From contig JABIWD010000051.1 of the NCBI GenBank assembly GCA_018701105.1, positions 1 to 62,653 of the forward strand: a stretch of 62,653 nucleotides of DNA, written 5' to 3'. Of this stretch, positions 1 to 7,942 are shown piece by piece. Within the stretch, counting starts at the first letter, position 1; every line of letters begins with the position of its first letter. Below the pieces are notes generated by a model. It saw nothing but the letters and a program-made list of their open reading frames with translations, made no database searches and had not been told where the DNA came from. The translations under genes and the position numbers were made by a program. This stretch comes from Candidatus Uhrbacteria bacterium (GTDB lineage Bacteria > Patescibacteriota > Patescibacteriia > UBA9934 > UBA11717).

Positions 1-1680
1 CTCGAACTCACCAATAAAATCATGCAAACTCGCATGTTCCGAAATCTGCACGAACCTTCTGATCCTCTCGTAAAACTGTTGAAGGTGATCCATCTGCTCC
101 GCCTGCTCCTCTTCTGTTAACTGCAAGACGGCTCCGTAAAGTCCAGATAGCTTAAGAGCCTTCGCCATAACCTCGAGTGCGTTCCGTCGTCGAGCCAAAA
201 CTCGCAACTCTTGCAATACATCCGAGATCTCGCGAAGTATCCTCGATCCATCCGTGGACAGACCTGCTATCGATGAGCTTATGACATCAACTATGGGCTT
301 CCCTTGTTTCTTTGCTTCGTGTGTCAGTGATACAAGATCGCGCTCAGGGATTCCGATATGTTCGTGCGACAAGAGACGGTATATGCTCGCGCTGTCGTAG
401 GGTCGGTCGATGATTCTAAGTAGTGCGATGGCATCAAGTACGATTGGTTTTCTGTAGAGACCGCTCAATGCCATGAAACGATACGGAATTCCGTGTACGT
501 CAAACCCACGTAAAAATGGTTCAGCGTTATCATTCGCGCGTACGAGCACCGCCATGTCAGACCACTCACAATCGTGCGATGCCTTGAGCCCGGTCATCTT
601 ATCGATCACCGCTTTCACCTCACTTTCGAGATTGTCTGCGTGAATGTGCTCCAAATGTGCATCACCCAGGATCTGACTCTTGAGCTCTTTGTCGAGCCCG
701 TGCGTTTCCTTCAATCTAGTCTCGAGTCTTCTGGGATCGTTCTGCTGTATAAAAGTATAGGAAGCATCTAAAATGCCCTGTTGTGAACGATAGTTCTTTG
801 TAAGGATTACTCGTGCTGTTTTGGGATAATCGTCCTCAAAACGCAGAATATTAGCCACAGAAGCACCTCGGAAAGAGTAAATAGCCTGATCATCGTCCCC
901 AACGACCGCTAAATTGTTTTTTGGGTCTGCGAGCAACTTTACAAGCTCATATTGAGCGTAGTTCGTGTCCTGAAACTCGTCGACAATTATGTACTTAAAC
1001 TGCTCTCGGTACTGTTTCAAAATAGCAGGACGCTTCCTGAACAACTTAAGCGTGTACATTATCAGTGCACCAAAATCCAAAACATTATTGTCGTGCATCA
1101 ACTGCTCGTATGTTTCGTACGCGCCCGCAATTTCCAAAAGTCGATCTCGCTCTTCATCATCGATATCGGTTTGCGCTTTCACGAACTCAAGATAATCCTT
1201 CGGGTCGATGTCCTCATCCTTTGCACGTGAGAAGTGATTCAGTAGCGCACGAAGAAACTTGGTTGGGTTCCCTAGCGGCTTATAGTAATCAAGATTAAAC
1301 TTGTCGATGTTCTGCCGCACGAGCAACCACGCATCAACCTCAGTCATCAACTGAGCGTCATTCGAGAGCCCGACGTCGAGTCCGTGTTGCTGCAATATTC
1401 TTTGGCAGAAAGCATGAAACGTCGATATCCAAAGATCGACGTATCCATACGGTAAAAGTTGATCCACACGCTCCTCCATCTCGGCGGCTGCCTTTTCTGT
1501 GAATGTGAGCGCGAGTATTTCATCTGGCTTTGCGAGATCTTTCTCGATCAGCCATGCAATCCTTCGCGTCATCACAGTAGTCTTCCCTGTTCCCGCCCCC
1601 GCGATAATCATCAAAGGGCCGTCAGTGTGAGTGACGGCTTCTTTTTGTTCAGAATTTAGATTCTGAAGAATGTCGGACAT
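1..1680 (-). CDS. UvrD/PcrA-type superfamily 1 DNA helicase, C-terminus cut by window
   Basis: ATP-dependent 3'-5' DNA helicase of the UvrD/PcrA/Rep family, which unwinds DNA in repair and replication restart. The frame opens with MSDILQNLNSEQKEAV (Q motif), Walker A AGAGTGKT at residues 27-34, the DExx motif VDEFQDTN near 233-240 and GDDDQAIYSFRGA near 260, and stays open to the window edge. About 560 residues are visible; full-length relatives have 650-750, so motifs V-VI lie outside. The ATG at 1680 directly follows the stop of the small carbonic-anhydrase-like gene (TAA at 1683-1681), so the two are co-transcribed. Family assignment is certain; which paralogue it is cannot be told. Confidence 0.95.
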   Translation of the reverse strand, partial: MSDILQNLNSEQKEAVTHTDGPLMIIAGAGTGKTTVMTRRIAWLIEKDLAKPDEILALTFTEKAAAEMEERVDQLLPYGYVDLWISTFHAFCQRILQQHGLDVGLSNDAQLMTEVDAWLLVRQNIDKFNLDYYKPLGNPTKFLRALLNHFSRAKDEDIDPKDYLEFVKAQTDIDDEERDRLLEIAGAYETYEQLMHDNNVLDFGALIMYTLKLFRKRPAILKQYREQFKYIIVDEFQDTNYAQYELVKLLADPKNNLAVVGDDDQAIYSFRGASVANILRFEDDYPKTARVILTKNYRSQQGILDASYTFIQQNDPRRLETRLKETHGLDKELKSQILGDAHLEHIHADNLESEVKAVIDKMTGLKASHDCEWSDMAVLVRANDNAEPFLRGFDVHGIPYRFMALSGLYRKPIVLDAIALLRIIDRPYDSASIYRLLSHEHIGIPERDLVSLTHEAKKQGKPIVDVISSSIAGLSTDGSRILREISDVLQELRVLARRRNALEVMAKALKLSGLYGAVLQLTEEEQAEQMDHLQQFYERIRRFVQISEHASLHDFIGEFE

Positions 1681-2103
1681 TTATTCTACGCTCTCAAAAC
1701 TAATTGAACCGTCGTCGTCAATCTGAACGAGTACAGTCTCTACCTCAAGGTCGCCATGAGCTTCCTTTACGATCCCGGCAGCTGCACGTAAATCTGTGTG
1801 ATGCTGTGTATTCTCAGCGTCACGATTCTCAAATGCACCACGTCCACCATATGCGCCACAGTCTGTGTGGTTCATGATTATAAGTTTCTTGATGCTGTGC
1901 AATTTCTTCGAAAGCTCAATGTGACTAAGTGTTGCCTCGTGCCATGAAGCGGGCTCATCTGAAACGATAGTCTTACCGGCTCCAGCGATAGCAACAATGT
2001 CGCAATCATTAAGTATCCCTCGTTTTTCAAGTTCACCGCGAATAGCAGAACCGAGTCTGAAGTCCATGCAGTGAAGGACCATTGTTGAACATGTGCGTGA
2101 CAT
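1681..2103 (-). CDS. small beta-carbonic-anhydrase-like protein
   Basis: A 140-residue protein with the beta-carbonic-anhydrase zinc signature: Cys12-x-Asp14-x-Arg16 (HCMDFR) and His79-x-x-Cys82 (NHTDCGAYGG). Beta-CAs hydrate CO2 to bicarbonate with zinc held by two Cys and one His, with an Asp-Arg dyad; all of these are visible. Typical beta-CAs have 190-230 residues, so this is a minimal form, and the usual AGN loop reads GAGK. CA activity is therefore an inference. It is the first gene of a two-gene unit with uvrD (no gap). A promoter-like TTGTTA-N17-TAATCT lies 66-95 bases upstream. Confidence 0.75.
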   Translation of the reverse strand: MSRTCSTMVLHCMDFRLGSAIRGELEKRGILNDCDIVAIAGAGKTIVSDEPASWHEATLSHIELSKKLHSIKKLIIMNHTDCGAYGGRGAFENRDAENTQHHTDLRAAAGIVKEAHGDLEVETVLVQIDDDGSISFESVE

Positions 2104-2169
2104 AAATCAAATTAATTTCAATTGGGCAAATGGGCAAATTTCAATTTAATGAAGTTCGTATCCATTGGC

Positions 2170-2198
2170 AGATTATCATGAATTCACCCTTATAACAA
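2170..2198 (-). promoter_or_regulatory. promoter for CA-like/uvrD unit
   Basis: Reading the minus strand, TTGTTA (2198-2193) and TAATCT (2175-2170) are 17 bases apart with TGA before the -10 (extended -10). The -35 overlaps the U-tract of the terminator of the gene upstream. Confidence 0.5.
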
Positions 2199-2228
2199 AA
2201 ATGCGACCCCCACAGCTGTGGAGGTCGC
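2196..2228 (-). terminator. rho-independent terminator of the 273-residue CA-like gene
   Basis: On the minus strand a stem GCGACC/GGTCGC around a self-complementary CCACAGCTGTGG core (2228-2203) is followed by TTTTTG. Confidence 0.85.
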
Positions 2229-2237
2229 TCGTCTTCT

Positions 2238-3059
2238 CTACCGAGGCTGCGTGCGAGCGACCTCGAAGGTGTCCTTGGCGCCCTTGACCACGAAGTGCGA
2301 CCCGGTCTCATTCAGAGCGCTGGGAATCTGCATGAACCCGCGTCGGTGCAGGAGCATGTTCCCCATCGAGGTCTCTTCGACCATCAGACGCCGATCCTCC
2401 TCGACGGTCAGCTCTCCACCGTGCACGAAGTTGCGCTTGCCGCAGTTCTCGTGTCCCGCAACTCCCACCTGCGCGGTCGGACAGTCCATGTCGCTCAGGA
2501 ACTGCCAGATGTTGGCGATCACGACGTCCCGGTCACGACGCTCCCGAGGCAGGCTGCCACCGAACGTACCATCGGGTCCCGGCATACGAAGCAGCCGTGT
2601 GTGCTCGATGTCGGCCAGGAGCTCCATGAGGTCCTGCAGCCGAGGATCCACGCACAACGCGATCACCTTCTTCACCGGTGCAGCGGCCGCTGGGATCAGC
2701 ACGTTGTGCTGTCGGATCTCGAGCTGCGCGCTCTGCGGCATCGCAGAGCGGAAGACCGCGAGCATCTGGTCCTGAATCGCTCGCGACACGACTCCCTGGA
2801 ACGGAAGCACGAGGTCCAACACTGTGCAGCTGTGAAGCGTCAGGCACTCACCGTACCAACGCCTCACGAGGTCTGCCATCTTGCCGCCCCTGTCGAGCGC
2901 CATGAAGGGCTTGTGCACCGCGATGGTGTCCACCTCTCCCAGCTCCCCCTCTGCCGTCATTCCGGCCATCCACTCCTGCAACACCAACGGCGGCAGAGCC
3001 ATCGGGCTCACGACCACCGACTGCGGGACTTCTGCTCCCGCTCCTGTCTTACTGCTCAT
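2238..3059 (-). CDS. carbonic-anhydrase-like domain protein (GC-rich single gene)
   Basis: A 273-residue protein whose C-terminal half carries a beta-carbonic-anhydrase-like metal site: Cys136-x-Asp138-x-Arg140 (CVDPR) and His203-x-x-Cys206 (GHENCG). The first ~125 residues match nothing I recognise and contain DRGGK and further Cys/His residues. ATG at 3059 is preferred over the TTG one codon upstream because AGGGG lies 8 bases before it. The gene is visibly GC-richer than its neighbours, monocistronic, with its own promoter (TTGACA-N17-TAGGCT) inside the end of the upstream gene and its own terminator. The catalytic role is inferred from the motif only; it differs strongly from the neighbouring 140-residue homologue. 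Confidence 0.7.
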   Translation of the reverse strand: MSSKTGAGAEVPQSVVVSPMALPPLVLQEWMAGMTAEGELGEVDTIAVHKPFMALDRGGKMADLVRRWYGECLTLHSCTVLDLVLPFQGVVSRAIQDQMLAVFRSAMPQSAQLEIRQHNVLIPAAAAPVKKVIALCVDPRLQDLMELLADIEHTRLLRMPGPDGTFGGSLPRERRDRDVVIANIWQFLSDMDCPTAQVGVAGHENCGKRNFVHGGELTVEEDRRLMVEETSMGNMLLHRRGFMQIPSALNETGSHFVVKGAKDTFEVARTQPR

Positions 3060-3108
3060 CAACGCACCCCTGTCTTGGTTTCACGCCCGGTTTTGGACGA
3101 TTGGAAAA

Positions 3109-3137
3109 AGCCTAGTCCTATTTTACCGCTTTGTCAA
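3109..3137 (-). promoter_or_regulatory. strong sigma70-type promoter for the GC-rich CA-like gene
   Basis: Minus strand TTGACA (3137-3132), 17-base spacer, TAGGCT (3114-3109). It overlaps the last codons of the YgjP-like peptidase gene. Confidence 0.6.
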
Positions 3138-3599
3138 ACGTTTCCTTTCAAACGCGCGCAAAGCCGCTTTTTTTACTGGATAATCTGGGCAATGCATCGC
3201 AACCAGGTTCCAAAAAGCGCGCGAATGGTTTAATTCTACGGTATGAGCGAGTTCGTGAATGATCACGTAGTCGATGACGGCGGGATCGAGCTTTACGAGC
3301 TCTAGGTTCAGGCTCAAGTGCTTCTTTGAGCTACAGCTTCCCCATATCGTTGTTTGACGACGAAACGAGACCTTGTGTACATCCCATCCGGTAACCTCGG
3401 TAAGGATTCGGACGCGCTCGGTCAAATGTCGCTTTGCCTCTCGCTCGGTCCACCGCAGTAACGTCGACAATACGTGTGCGTCGTCATCTCTCAGATCAAC
3501 GACACACAACTTGTCACTCTCTAACCAAAGCATCCGGTCGTCAAAGACCGGAATGCGATTTAGTTGATATGTAACTCCAAGGTGTTCGAGCTCCTGCAT
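3123..3599 (-). CDS. YgjP/DUF45-type zinc metallopeptidase-like protein
   Basis: A 158-residue protein with the DUF45/YgjP (SprT-like) layout: WGSCS at 86-90, then HELAH at 115-119 with a third ligand His125 in the downstream NHSRAFW, the classic HExxH...H zinc site. Families of this type are predicted zinc peptidases; natural substrates are largely unknown. It is slightly shorter than E. coli YgjP (~167). It is the last gene of a minus-strand run (UDG, amidotransferase, lipoprotein, this gene), 17 bases after the lipoprotein stop. Start ATG 3599 has no strong ribosome site, suggesting translational coupling. Confidence 0.85.
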   Translation of the reverse strand: MQELEHLGVTYQLNRIPVFDDRMLWLESDKLCVVDLRDDDAHVLSTLLRWTEREAKRHLTERVRILTEVTGWDVHKVSFRRQTTIWGSCSSKKHLSLNLELVKLDPAVIDYVIIHELAHTVELNHSRAFWNLVAMHCPDYPVKKAALRAFERKRLTKR

Positions 3600-3616
3600 A
3601 CCGTATAAACTCGTCC

Positions 3617-4150
3617 TTACTGTAACTTAAGCTCAGCGAACACCTCCTCGGGTGTGATGTCACTTCCCTCTGCAGTATAAAAGAATATTTCAAAAAGCAA
3701 GTCATCCGTCTTCCAGTACCACGCATCGAACACATTCCCTCTTCGTACGCCCACGTTTCGTCCATCGATCTCGATAAGCTCTAGATCAGGCGGCATGAGG
3801 GCCTGTTCTGGGTATACCAGCACATCAAACAAAACCCAATCATCTCCATCGTAGTAATCCAGATCGTCTCTACTCTGCCGATTTGGCAACTCAATTGGCT
3901 GATCTACGTTCTGGAAGAATGTCTTGGCCTCTTGTCGTGCAGTCGTGCGCTCCTTCCCTACTCCAAAGTCGCTACGAATACCGTCATACGGCTCATATGC
4001 ATACCAATCATCCTTCTCACCGGTAAGGTACCACTCAGTAGCACTAAACTCAGGCTCATCAACAACCTCACTCAAACCCTCCGGCGTCTTTGCCGCGCAA
4101 CCTGCTCCAATTACGAGCAACATGCCGAACATCATCATCAATTTCTTCAT
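3617..4150 (-). CDS. predicted lipoprotein, unknown function
   Basis: A 177-residue protein with a type II signal peptide: basic MKK, hydrophobic stretch and lipobox VIGAGC with Cys18 as the lipidated residue. The mature part is acidic and rich in Trp/Tyr (EWYLTGEKDDWYAYEPYDG), likely a small extracytoplasmic domain; no family recognised. It starts one base after the stop of the amidotransferase, so it belongs to the UDG-amidotransferase operon, although the products share no obvious pathway. Similar lipobox proteins occur elsewhere in the window (18565-19821, 42607-43155) but the mature parts look unrelated. Confidence 0.8.
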   Translation of the reverse strand: MKKLMMMFGMLLVIGAGCAAKTPEGLSEVVDEPEFSATEWYLTGEKDDWYAYEPYDGIRSDFGVGKERTTARQEAKTFFQNVDQPIELPNRQSRDDLDYYDGDDWVLFDVLVYPEQALMPPDLELIEIDGRNVGVRRGNVFDAWYWKTDDLLFEIFFYTAEGSDITPEEVFAELKLQ

Positions 4151-4151
4151 A

Positions 4152-4895
4152 TTATTTCATTACGATTCTATCTATAAATTTCCATGGTATTGAGTTGACG
4201 TCATCCATGTCGACGGCATCCTCAACGAGCCCTTCTAGTACTTCACTGGTATCAACATATCTTGCTTGATACCTGCGAATCCTTGTTATGAAATCCTTCT
4301 TGTCGATCTCGGAATGGAACTGCGTCACGTAGAACGGCTTCCCGTTCACCTTGAATGCATGATACGGACACCCTTCAGAACGAGCAAGTAATGTAACGTT
4401 ATCAGGTAACTTTGTCGCACTATCCTTATGAAGCGCGACGGCCCTGAAGGTTTTAGGCATGTCATGAAACAATGGATCGTTCCCTGCGTCTGAAATAACC
4501 TCGATCACCCCCGATCCGTACAACTCTGCATATTCTTCACTCCGTTCAACTTTACCTCCGAGCGCTTCTACTGCAAGCTGAAATCCATAACATGACCCAA
4601 GCACCGGGATATTTTGCTCAAAGCAGTGTACGAGTAATCTTTCTGCATCTGTTATAAATGGAAACTTGTCCAAATCAAGGACATCGGCATCGCTAGATCC
4701 ACCAACAAACAGAGCGTCATACCCATCGATGATGTCAGGATCGAAACTAGGAACATCAAATAAGTTTATTGCGTCTAGCTGATCGTCATTCAACTTTCCA
4801 AATCTCACAAACTCTGCACGCTCCTCCGACAATGTCGGTGCATCATCCCTTGCTTGAATCAGTAATATTTTCAATTCATCACGTTGTTTCAACAT
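4152..4895 (-). CDS. class I glutamine amidotransferase domain protein
   Basis: A 247-residue stand-alone class I (triad) glutamine amidotransferase. The nucleophile elbow GSCYGFQ places Cys102, and QFHSEID gives His194 and Glu196, completing the Cys-His-Glu triad that releases ammonia from glutamine. It resembles the GuaA amidotransferase domain or YjgI-type stand-alone forms; no synthetase partner is next to it, so the ammonia acceptor is unknown. The start overlaps the end of the UDG gene by 17 bases, indicating coupling. The C-terminal ~45 residues extend beyond the usual domain. Confidence 0.85.
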   Translation of the reverse strand: MLKQRDELKILLIQARDDAPTLSEERAEFVRFGKLNDDQLDAINLFDVPSFDPDIIDGYDALFVGGSSDADVLDLDKFPFITDAERLLVHCFEQNIPVLGSCYGFQLAVEALGGKVERSEEYAELYGSGVIEVISDAGNDPLFHDMPKTFRAVALHKDSATKLPDNVTLLARSEGCPYHAFKVNGKPFYVTQFHSEIDKKDFITRIRRYQARYVDTSEVLEGLVEDAVDMDDVNSIPWKFIDRIVMK

Positions 4896-5484
4896 ATTCT
4901 TTCAATTTCTCAAAGTCCGTCAGAAGCTCACCGTACCTAGTTCTATTATAAACCGCAACTGCAGGGTGAAATAAGGGCAATATAGTTACCGACTTCCCAT
5001 TGATCTCCGTGACAAACGTATTACCTCGCGTTTCCGTTATTGTGCCAAGTTTTTCCTCGAGCCCGTAGCGCTTCATAATGTACTCCATCGAGAACCTTCC
5101 AAGTGTCGCGATTACGTTTGGTGCGATGATGTCGATCTGGCGATCCAGGAACGGAGCATACAGCTCAATCTCCTCAGGCTTTGGATCACGGTTCTTTGGC
5201 GGTCGATCTTTTACTACGTTTGTTACGTAAACCGTTGATCGATCTAGTCCGATGTCCGCTAATAGTTTATCGAGAATCTTTCCTGAAGCTCCACAAAATG
5301 GAAGCCCTGTTTCCGCCTCCTTTTTTCCGGGCGCTTCTCCGATAAACAAAACATCAGCGTTGACGTCGCCCTCGCCAATAACGCACTGCGCATCATTCGC
5401 AATACGATCTGCATAAAACGGCGATATTTCAAGCTGCTCGAGCTCAGTCAATATTTTCTTCATCGATGCACTCATACGTGACAT
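4879..5484 (-). CDS. family 4-like uracil-DNA glycosylase lacking Fe-S cysteines
   Basis: A 201-residue protein of the UDG superfamily, which excises uracil from DNA. Motif A reads GEAPGKKEAETGLPFCG (49-65) and motif B LPLFHPA, as in family 4 (UdgA). Family 4 enzymes normally bind a [4Fe-4S] cluster through two N-terminal and two central cysteines. Here the N-terminal CxxC is absent, the usual KCRPP reads KDRPP (Asp93) and the usual Cys before PFL is Tyr109. Only Cys34 and Cys64 remain, at non-ligand places. The glycosylase fold call is firm; cluster loss is directly visible. The N-terminal start may instead be Met8. Confidence 0.85.
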   Translation of the reverse strand: MSRMSASMKKILTELEQLEISPFYADRIANDAQCVIGEGDVNADVLFIGEAPGKKEAETGLPFCGASGKILDKLLADIGLDRSTVYVTNVVKDRPPKNRDPKPEEIELYAPFLDRQIDIIAPNVIATLGRFSMEYIMKRYGLEEKLGTITETRGNTFVTEINGKSVTILPLFHPAVAVYNRTRYGELLTDFEKLKEYVETT

Positions 5485-5506
5485 ATTAGCACATTTTTGC
5501 TACATT
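5478..5506 (+). promoter_or_regulatory. candidate promoter for the 85-residue gene
   Basis: GTGACA (5478-5483), 17 bases, TACATT (5501-5506); an alternative -10 TATATT sits at 5506-5511. Divergent from and overlapping the start of the UDG gene. Confidence 0.4.
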
Positions 5507-5527
5507 ATATTCAAGAAAGGAGGCCAC

Positions 5528-5785
5528 ATGCAGCACGCTGGCGGTACGATTCGATTCATGCGCGATCCGAAAACTGGAGACCAGCTTGCATCGCTGGTCG
5601 TCTACAAGTTCGGGACACTCAACTTCAAATGGGCAGATCCAAGCAGGCCTCTCATGAGGACGCTTGGTGAAGGGCTCAAAATCACTGTGACACACATTGG
5701 GGGCACGCGATATCGATGCGTGGTCGAAAACGCATCTGTGATCCTGCACGAGAACGTGCTCGAACTGATCGCGATCCCCAGCTGA
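5528..5785 (+). CDS. small GC-rich single gene, unknown function
   Basis: An 85-residue soluble protein, predicted mainly beta (alternating hydrophobic strands such as LASLVVYKFGTLNFKW and LKITVTHIGGTRYRCVVENASVIL), probably a small beta-barrel; I recognise no family. The ATG is set by AAGGAGG four bases upstream. It stands alone on the plus strand between two minus-strand operons, with a promoter candidate and a hairpin terminator, and is GC-richer than its neighbours. Coding is supported by the ribosome site, terminator and third-position bias. Confidence 0.65.
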   Translation: MQHAGGTIRFMRDPKTGDQLASLVVYKFGTLNFKWADPSRPLMRTLGEGLKITVTHIGGTRYRCVVENASVILHENVLELIAIPS

Positions 5786-5792
5786 ACTACAA

Positions 5793-5830
5793 AGCACCCC
5801 ACCGTTCAGGCGAGGTGCTGTTTTATTCTT
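5793..5830 (+). terminator. terminator of the 85-residue gene
   Basis: Stem AGCACC/GGTGCT (5793-5819) followed by GTTTTATTCTTTT, running into the end of the convergent gene. Confidence 0.7.
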
Positions 5831-6599
5831 TTCCAAGCATCCTTAGAAACAAGAGACCCGTTGTCTTACGTGGTAACGTCTTCTTGTTGATCGTGATAGA
5901 AGTTCTTTTCAGCGTCTTTCCGGAATACTCTTTATTCAGGGCATTTGCATTTTGCAGCAAGGTGGCAAGTTCCATGAAGCTAGTACTGTCTTCATATCCC
6001 GGACCTGTGCTTGCGTACCTCTTGAAATACCGCACAAAGAAGGCTCTAAACTTTTTCCCATCATCAAACCCCGGCATCTTGTCCGGAACGATATGGTGAG
6101 CCCATACAACCAACTTTGGCCTCAGCGCTTGGATGTTCTGCCTTACGTGATCAAGTGAAGTATCATTCTTTACTTTGGGCGCTGACATAAAAATAATATC
6201 AACCTTACCGATCTCCTTTAACTGCTTCTTTGTTAGCTTGTGTGCATTGTCTCCGAAATGAGCCAGCCTCACTCCGTCGATAGTATAGTTCCATGCAATA
6301 TTCAAGTCGCCGTTCCACTCGTATATCACCGTCCCCTTTAAATCAAGCTTTGGGAAAGGGTCAGAGTTCACGCCTGTCTGCGGTGCGGTTTGCAACCAAC
6401 CACCCGGCGCATATGCATGATCCGCATCCGGTTCTGACATCAAAACCAAATTAGCCCCAAAAGCTTTTCCTTTAAAAGTTTTTGGAAACTTGGGACCAAG
6501 CGCCCATTCAGGTGCATCATTGTAAGGGTCAACGACTATGCGATAACCCTCGTCATTTTCAATAAGAAAACATGATAATCCTAGGAAGTGTATTTTCAT
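5823..6599 (-). CDS. metallo-beta-lactamase-fold hydrolase, UlaG-like, altered metal motif
   Basis: A 258-residue protein of the metallo-beta-lactamase superfamily, closest in style to UlaG-like hydrolases: N-terminal MKIHFLGLSCFLIE strand, VVDPY, a GVRLAHFGD strand-turn and VWAHHIVPDK late in the chain. The signature that normally reads HxHxDH is SEPDADH at 55-61: the two His are replaced by Glu56 and Asp58, while Asp60-His61 stay. Metal binding may be altered or activity lost. The substrate is unknown. An extended -10 (TGTTAGAAT, minus strand, near 6614-6606) lies so close to the ATG that the mRNA is probably leaderless. Confidence 0.75.
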   Translation of the reverse strand: MKIHFLGLSCFLIENDEGYRIVVDPYNDAPEWALGPKFPKTFKGKAFGANLVLMSEPDADHAYAPGGWLQTAPQTGVNSDPFPKLDLKGTVIYEWNGDLNIAWNYTIDGVRLAHFGDNAHKLTKKQLKEIGKVDIIFMSAPKVKNDTSLDHVRQNIQALRPKLVVWAHHIVPDKMPGFDDGKKFRAFFVRYFKRYASTGPGYEDSTSFMELATLLQNANALNKEYSGKTLKRTSITINKKTLPRKTTGLLFLRMLGKE

Positions 6600-6605
6600 A
6601 TATGT

Positions 6606-6640
6606 ATTCTAACAAAAACATCGAGCTTGTACTCGATGTT
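6606..6640 (-). terminator. terminator of the 393-residue gene overlapping the next promoter
   Basis: Minus-strand stem AACATCGAG/CTCGATGTT (6640-6617) plus TTTTTGTT; TGTTAGAAT directly after it forms an extended -10 for the MBL-fold gene. Confidence 0.75.
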
Positions 6641-6673
6641 TATCCACTACGACAGTTACCGGAGTAATTGAGT

Positions 6674-7855
6674 TTACTCTCTCCCAAACAATCGCTTCAA
6701 CCAGCTCTTCTTAGGTATCGGCGCTGCATCCCTAGCCTTAACGGCGCGTTCAGCTGCCCGATAACGTGCAGTATCTGCTTCGTTCTGCAATATCCCTGTC
6801 GACCTTCTCCCATCTACACCTCCATGTGACCTATCGTCTGATGGAGAATGTGCATCTGAGCCATCTATATATTGTAAGAACTCTGGCGCCATTTGTTCAA
6901 TACCCTCCCTTTCAACGAACTCACTAACATGGTCAAGTATTGCTTCTGGAGTATTCGCATCTGTATTATCCAAGCTGTGAAGTTCACCCATTACCATCAA
7001 TGCACCTTCCTTAGACCGGCCAATATCAATACCTTCCTCATTCACAACTAGACGATAGCCAAACGATTCCCAAAACAGTAATACGAGATTCGCATTAATC
7101 TGACCAAAGTGATATTGGGTACCCTCTAAAAAGCTATCAAAGTCTACATTCCCCGGCATATGCAATACCTCGGGCATCGTCCTGTACAGCCGCTTTAACT
7201 CTTCGCTTTCTATTGGGCGTTCAAGTGTTCTTTTGGTATCTACGGTATAACTCCCGGCCTCACCATTCCATGATGCGTCCTGCTCACCATACCGCTCATT
7301 CACAAGAGCCTGAAGCCGCTCATCCTTACTAAGCAGATCGATCACTGCATGATCAGTGTCCCCGGATCCCCCAAGCGCTATGTCAATTGCCCTGACGTTC
7401 TCCAGGAAACCATCGTCAACACCTGCCAAAGCTTTCAGGTCTTCAATCGCGGCTTCGGCATCACCCCTCTCTTGACCGAGTAAAACGTCTACACGACCAG
7501 CAACGACAATGTCATACTCTTCCCGATCAAAATTCCAACTAACAGAAACATCTACTCCATTGATTCTGCCGCTCATATCGAGCGTTGTGTCATACATCGC
7601 ATCTTGTTTCCAGCCCGAGTTACCATCTGTGCCAATAATGTCCCTCACTGACTCAACGCCTGTCTCGGGATTTGGCATCTCTCTGAACGAGAGATGATTG
7701 TTATCATCAAACATCCAATCTCGCTCACTGACCTCCGCGGCTTCAAGGTCAGGAAGACTGTCGGCTTCTTTGTTAGGCAAACTAAACAATGCTTCCGCCC
7801 GTCCCAATGCCGCCTCCCTGTGGCCATATCCACCTCCATCAACTCGAGGTTTCAT
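6674..7855 (-). CDS. unknown protein, 393 residues
   Basis: I do not recognise this protein. It is acidic in the middle with a mixed alpha/beta look, no signal peptide and no clear membrane segment. The last ~60 residues are low-complexity and charged and end in a basic amphipathic tail (KKSWLKRLFGRE), which could touch membrane or nucleic acid. A repeated theme of WNFDREEYDIVVAG and FGYRLVVNEEGIDIG may be two related beta-rich halves. It is a single-gene unit downstream of the atp operon with an extended -10 (TGATATAAT) and its own terminator. Coding is well supported by length and composition; function is open. Confidence 0.8.
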   Translation of the reverse strand: MKPRVDGGGYGHREAALGRAEALFSLPNKEADSLPDLEAAEVSERDWMFDDNNHLSFREMPNPETGVESVRDIIGTDGNSGWKQDAMYDTTLDMSGRINGVDVSVSWNFDREEYDIVVAGRVDVLLGQERGDAEAAIEDLKALAGVDDGFLENVRAIDIALGGSGDTDHAVIDLLSKDERLQALVNERYGEQDASWNGEAGSYTVDTKRTLERPIESEELKRLYRTMPEVLHMPGNVDFDSFLEGTQYHFGQINANLVLLFWESFGYRLVVNEEGIDIGRSKEGALMVMGELHSLDNTDANTPEAILDHVSEFVEREGIEQMAPEFLQYIDGSDAHSPSDDRSHGGVDGRRSTGILQNEADTARYRAAERAVKARDAAPIPKKSWLKRLFGRE

Positions 7856-7881
7856 ACGCAGATGTAAATACTTATATACAA

Positions 7882-7911
7882 ATTATATCACGTATTGTTT
7901 AGCGAAAACAA
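7882..7911 (-). promoter_or_regulatory. promoter for the 393-residue gene
   Basis: Minus strand TTGTTT (7911-7906), 18 bases, TGA-TATAAT with -10 at 7887-7882. The -35 lies in the U-tract of the atp operon terminator. Confidence 0.6.
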
Positions 7912-7936
7912 AAACACCGAGCTTTCGCTCGATGTT
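7906..7936 (-). terminator. terminator of the ATP synthase operon
   Basis: Minus-strand stem AACATCGAGC-GAAA-GCTCGGTGTT (7936-7913), GNRA loop, then TTTTGTTTT. Confidence 0.85.
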
Positions 7937-7942
7937 TATCCA

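Noticed and set aside
2295..3233. Long plus-strand frame of 312 codons over the GC-rich CA-like gene
   Set aside because: It lies fully opposite a gene with clear motifs, promoter and terminator; its translation is His/Arg/Leu-rich with no motif and no ribosome site. It is a shadow of high GC3.
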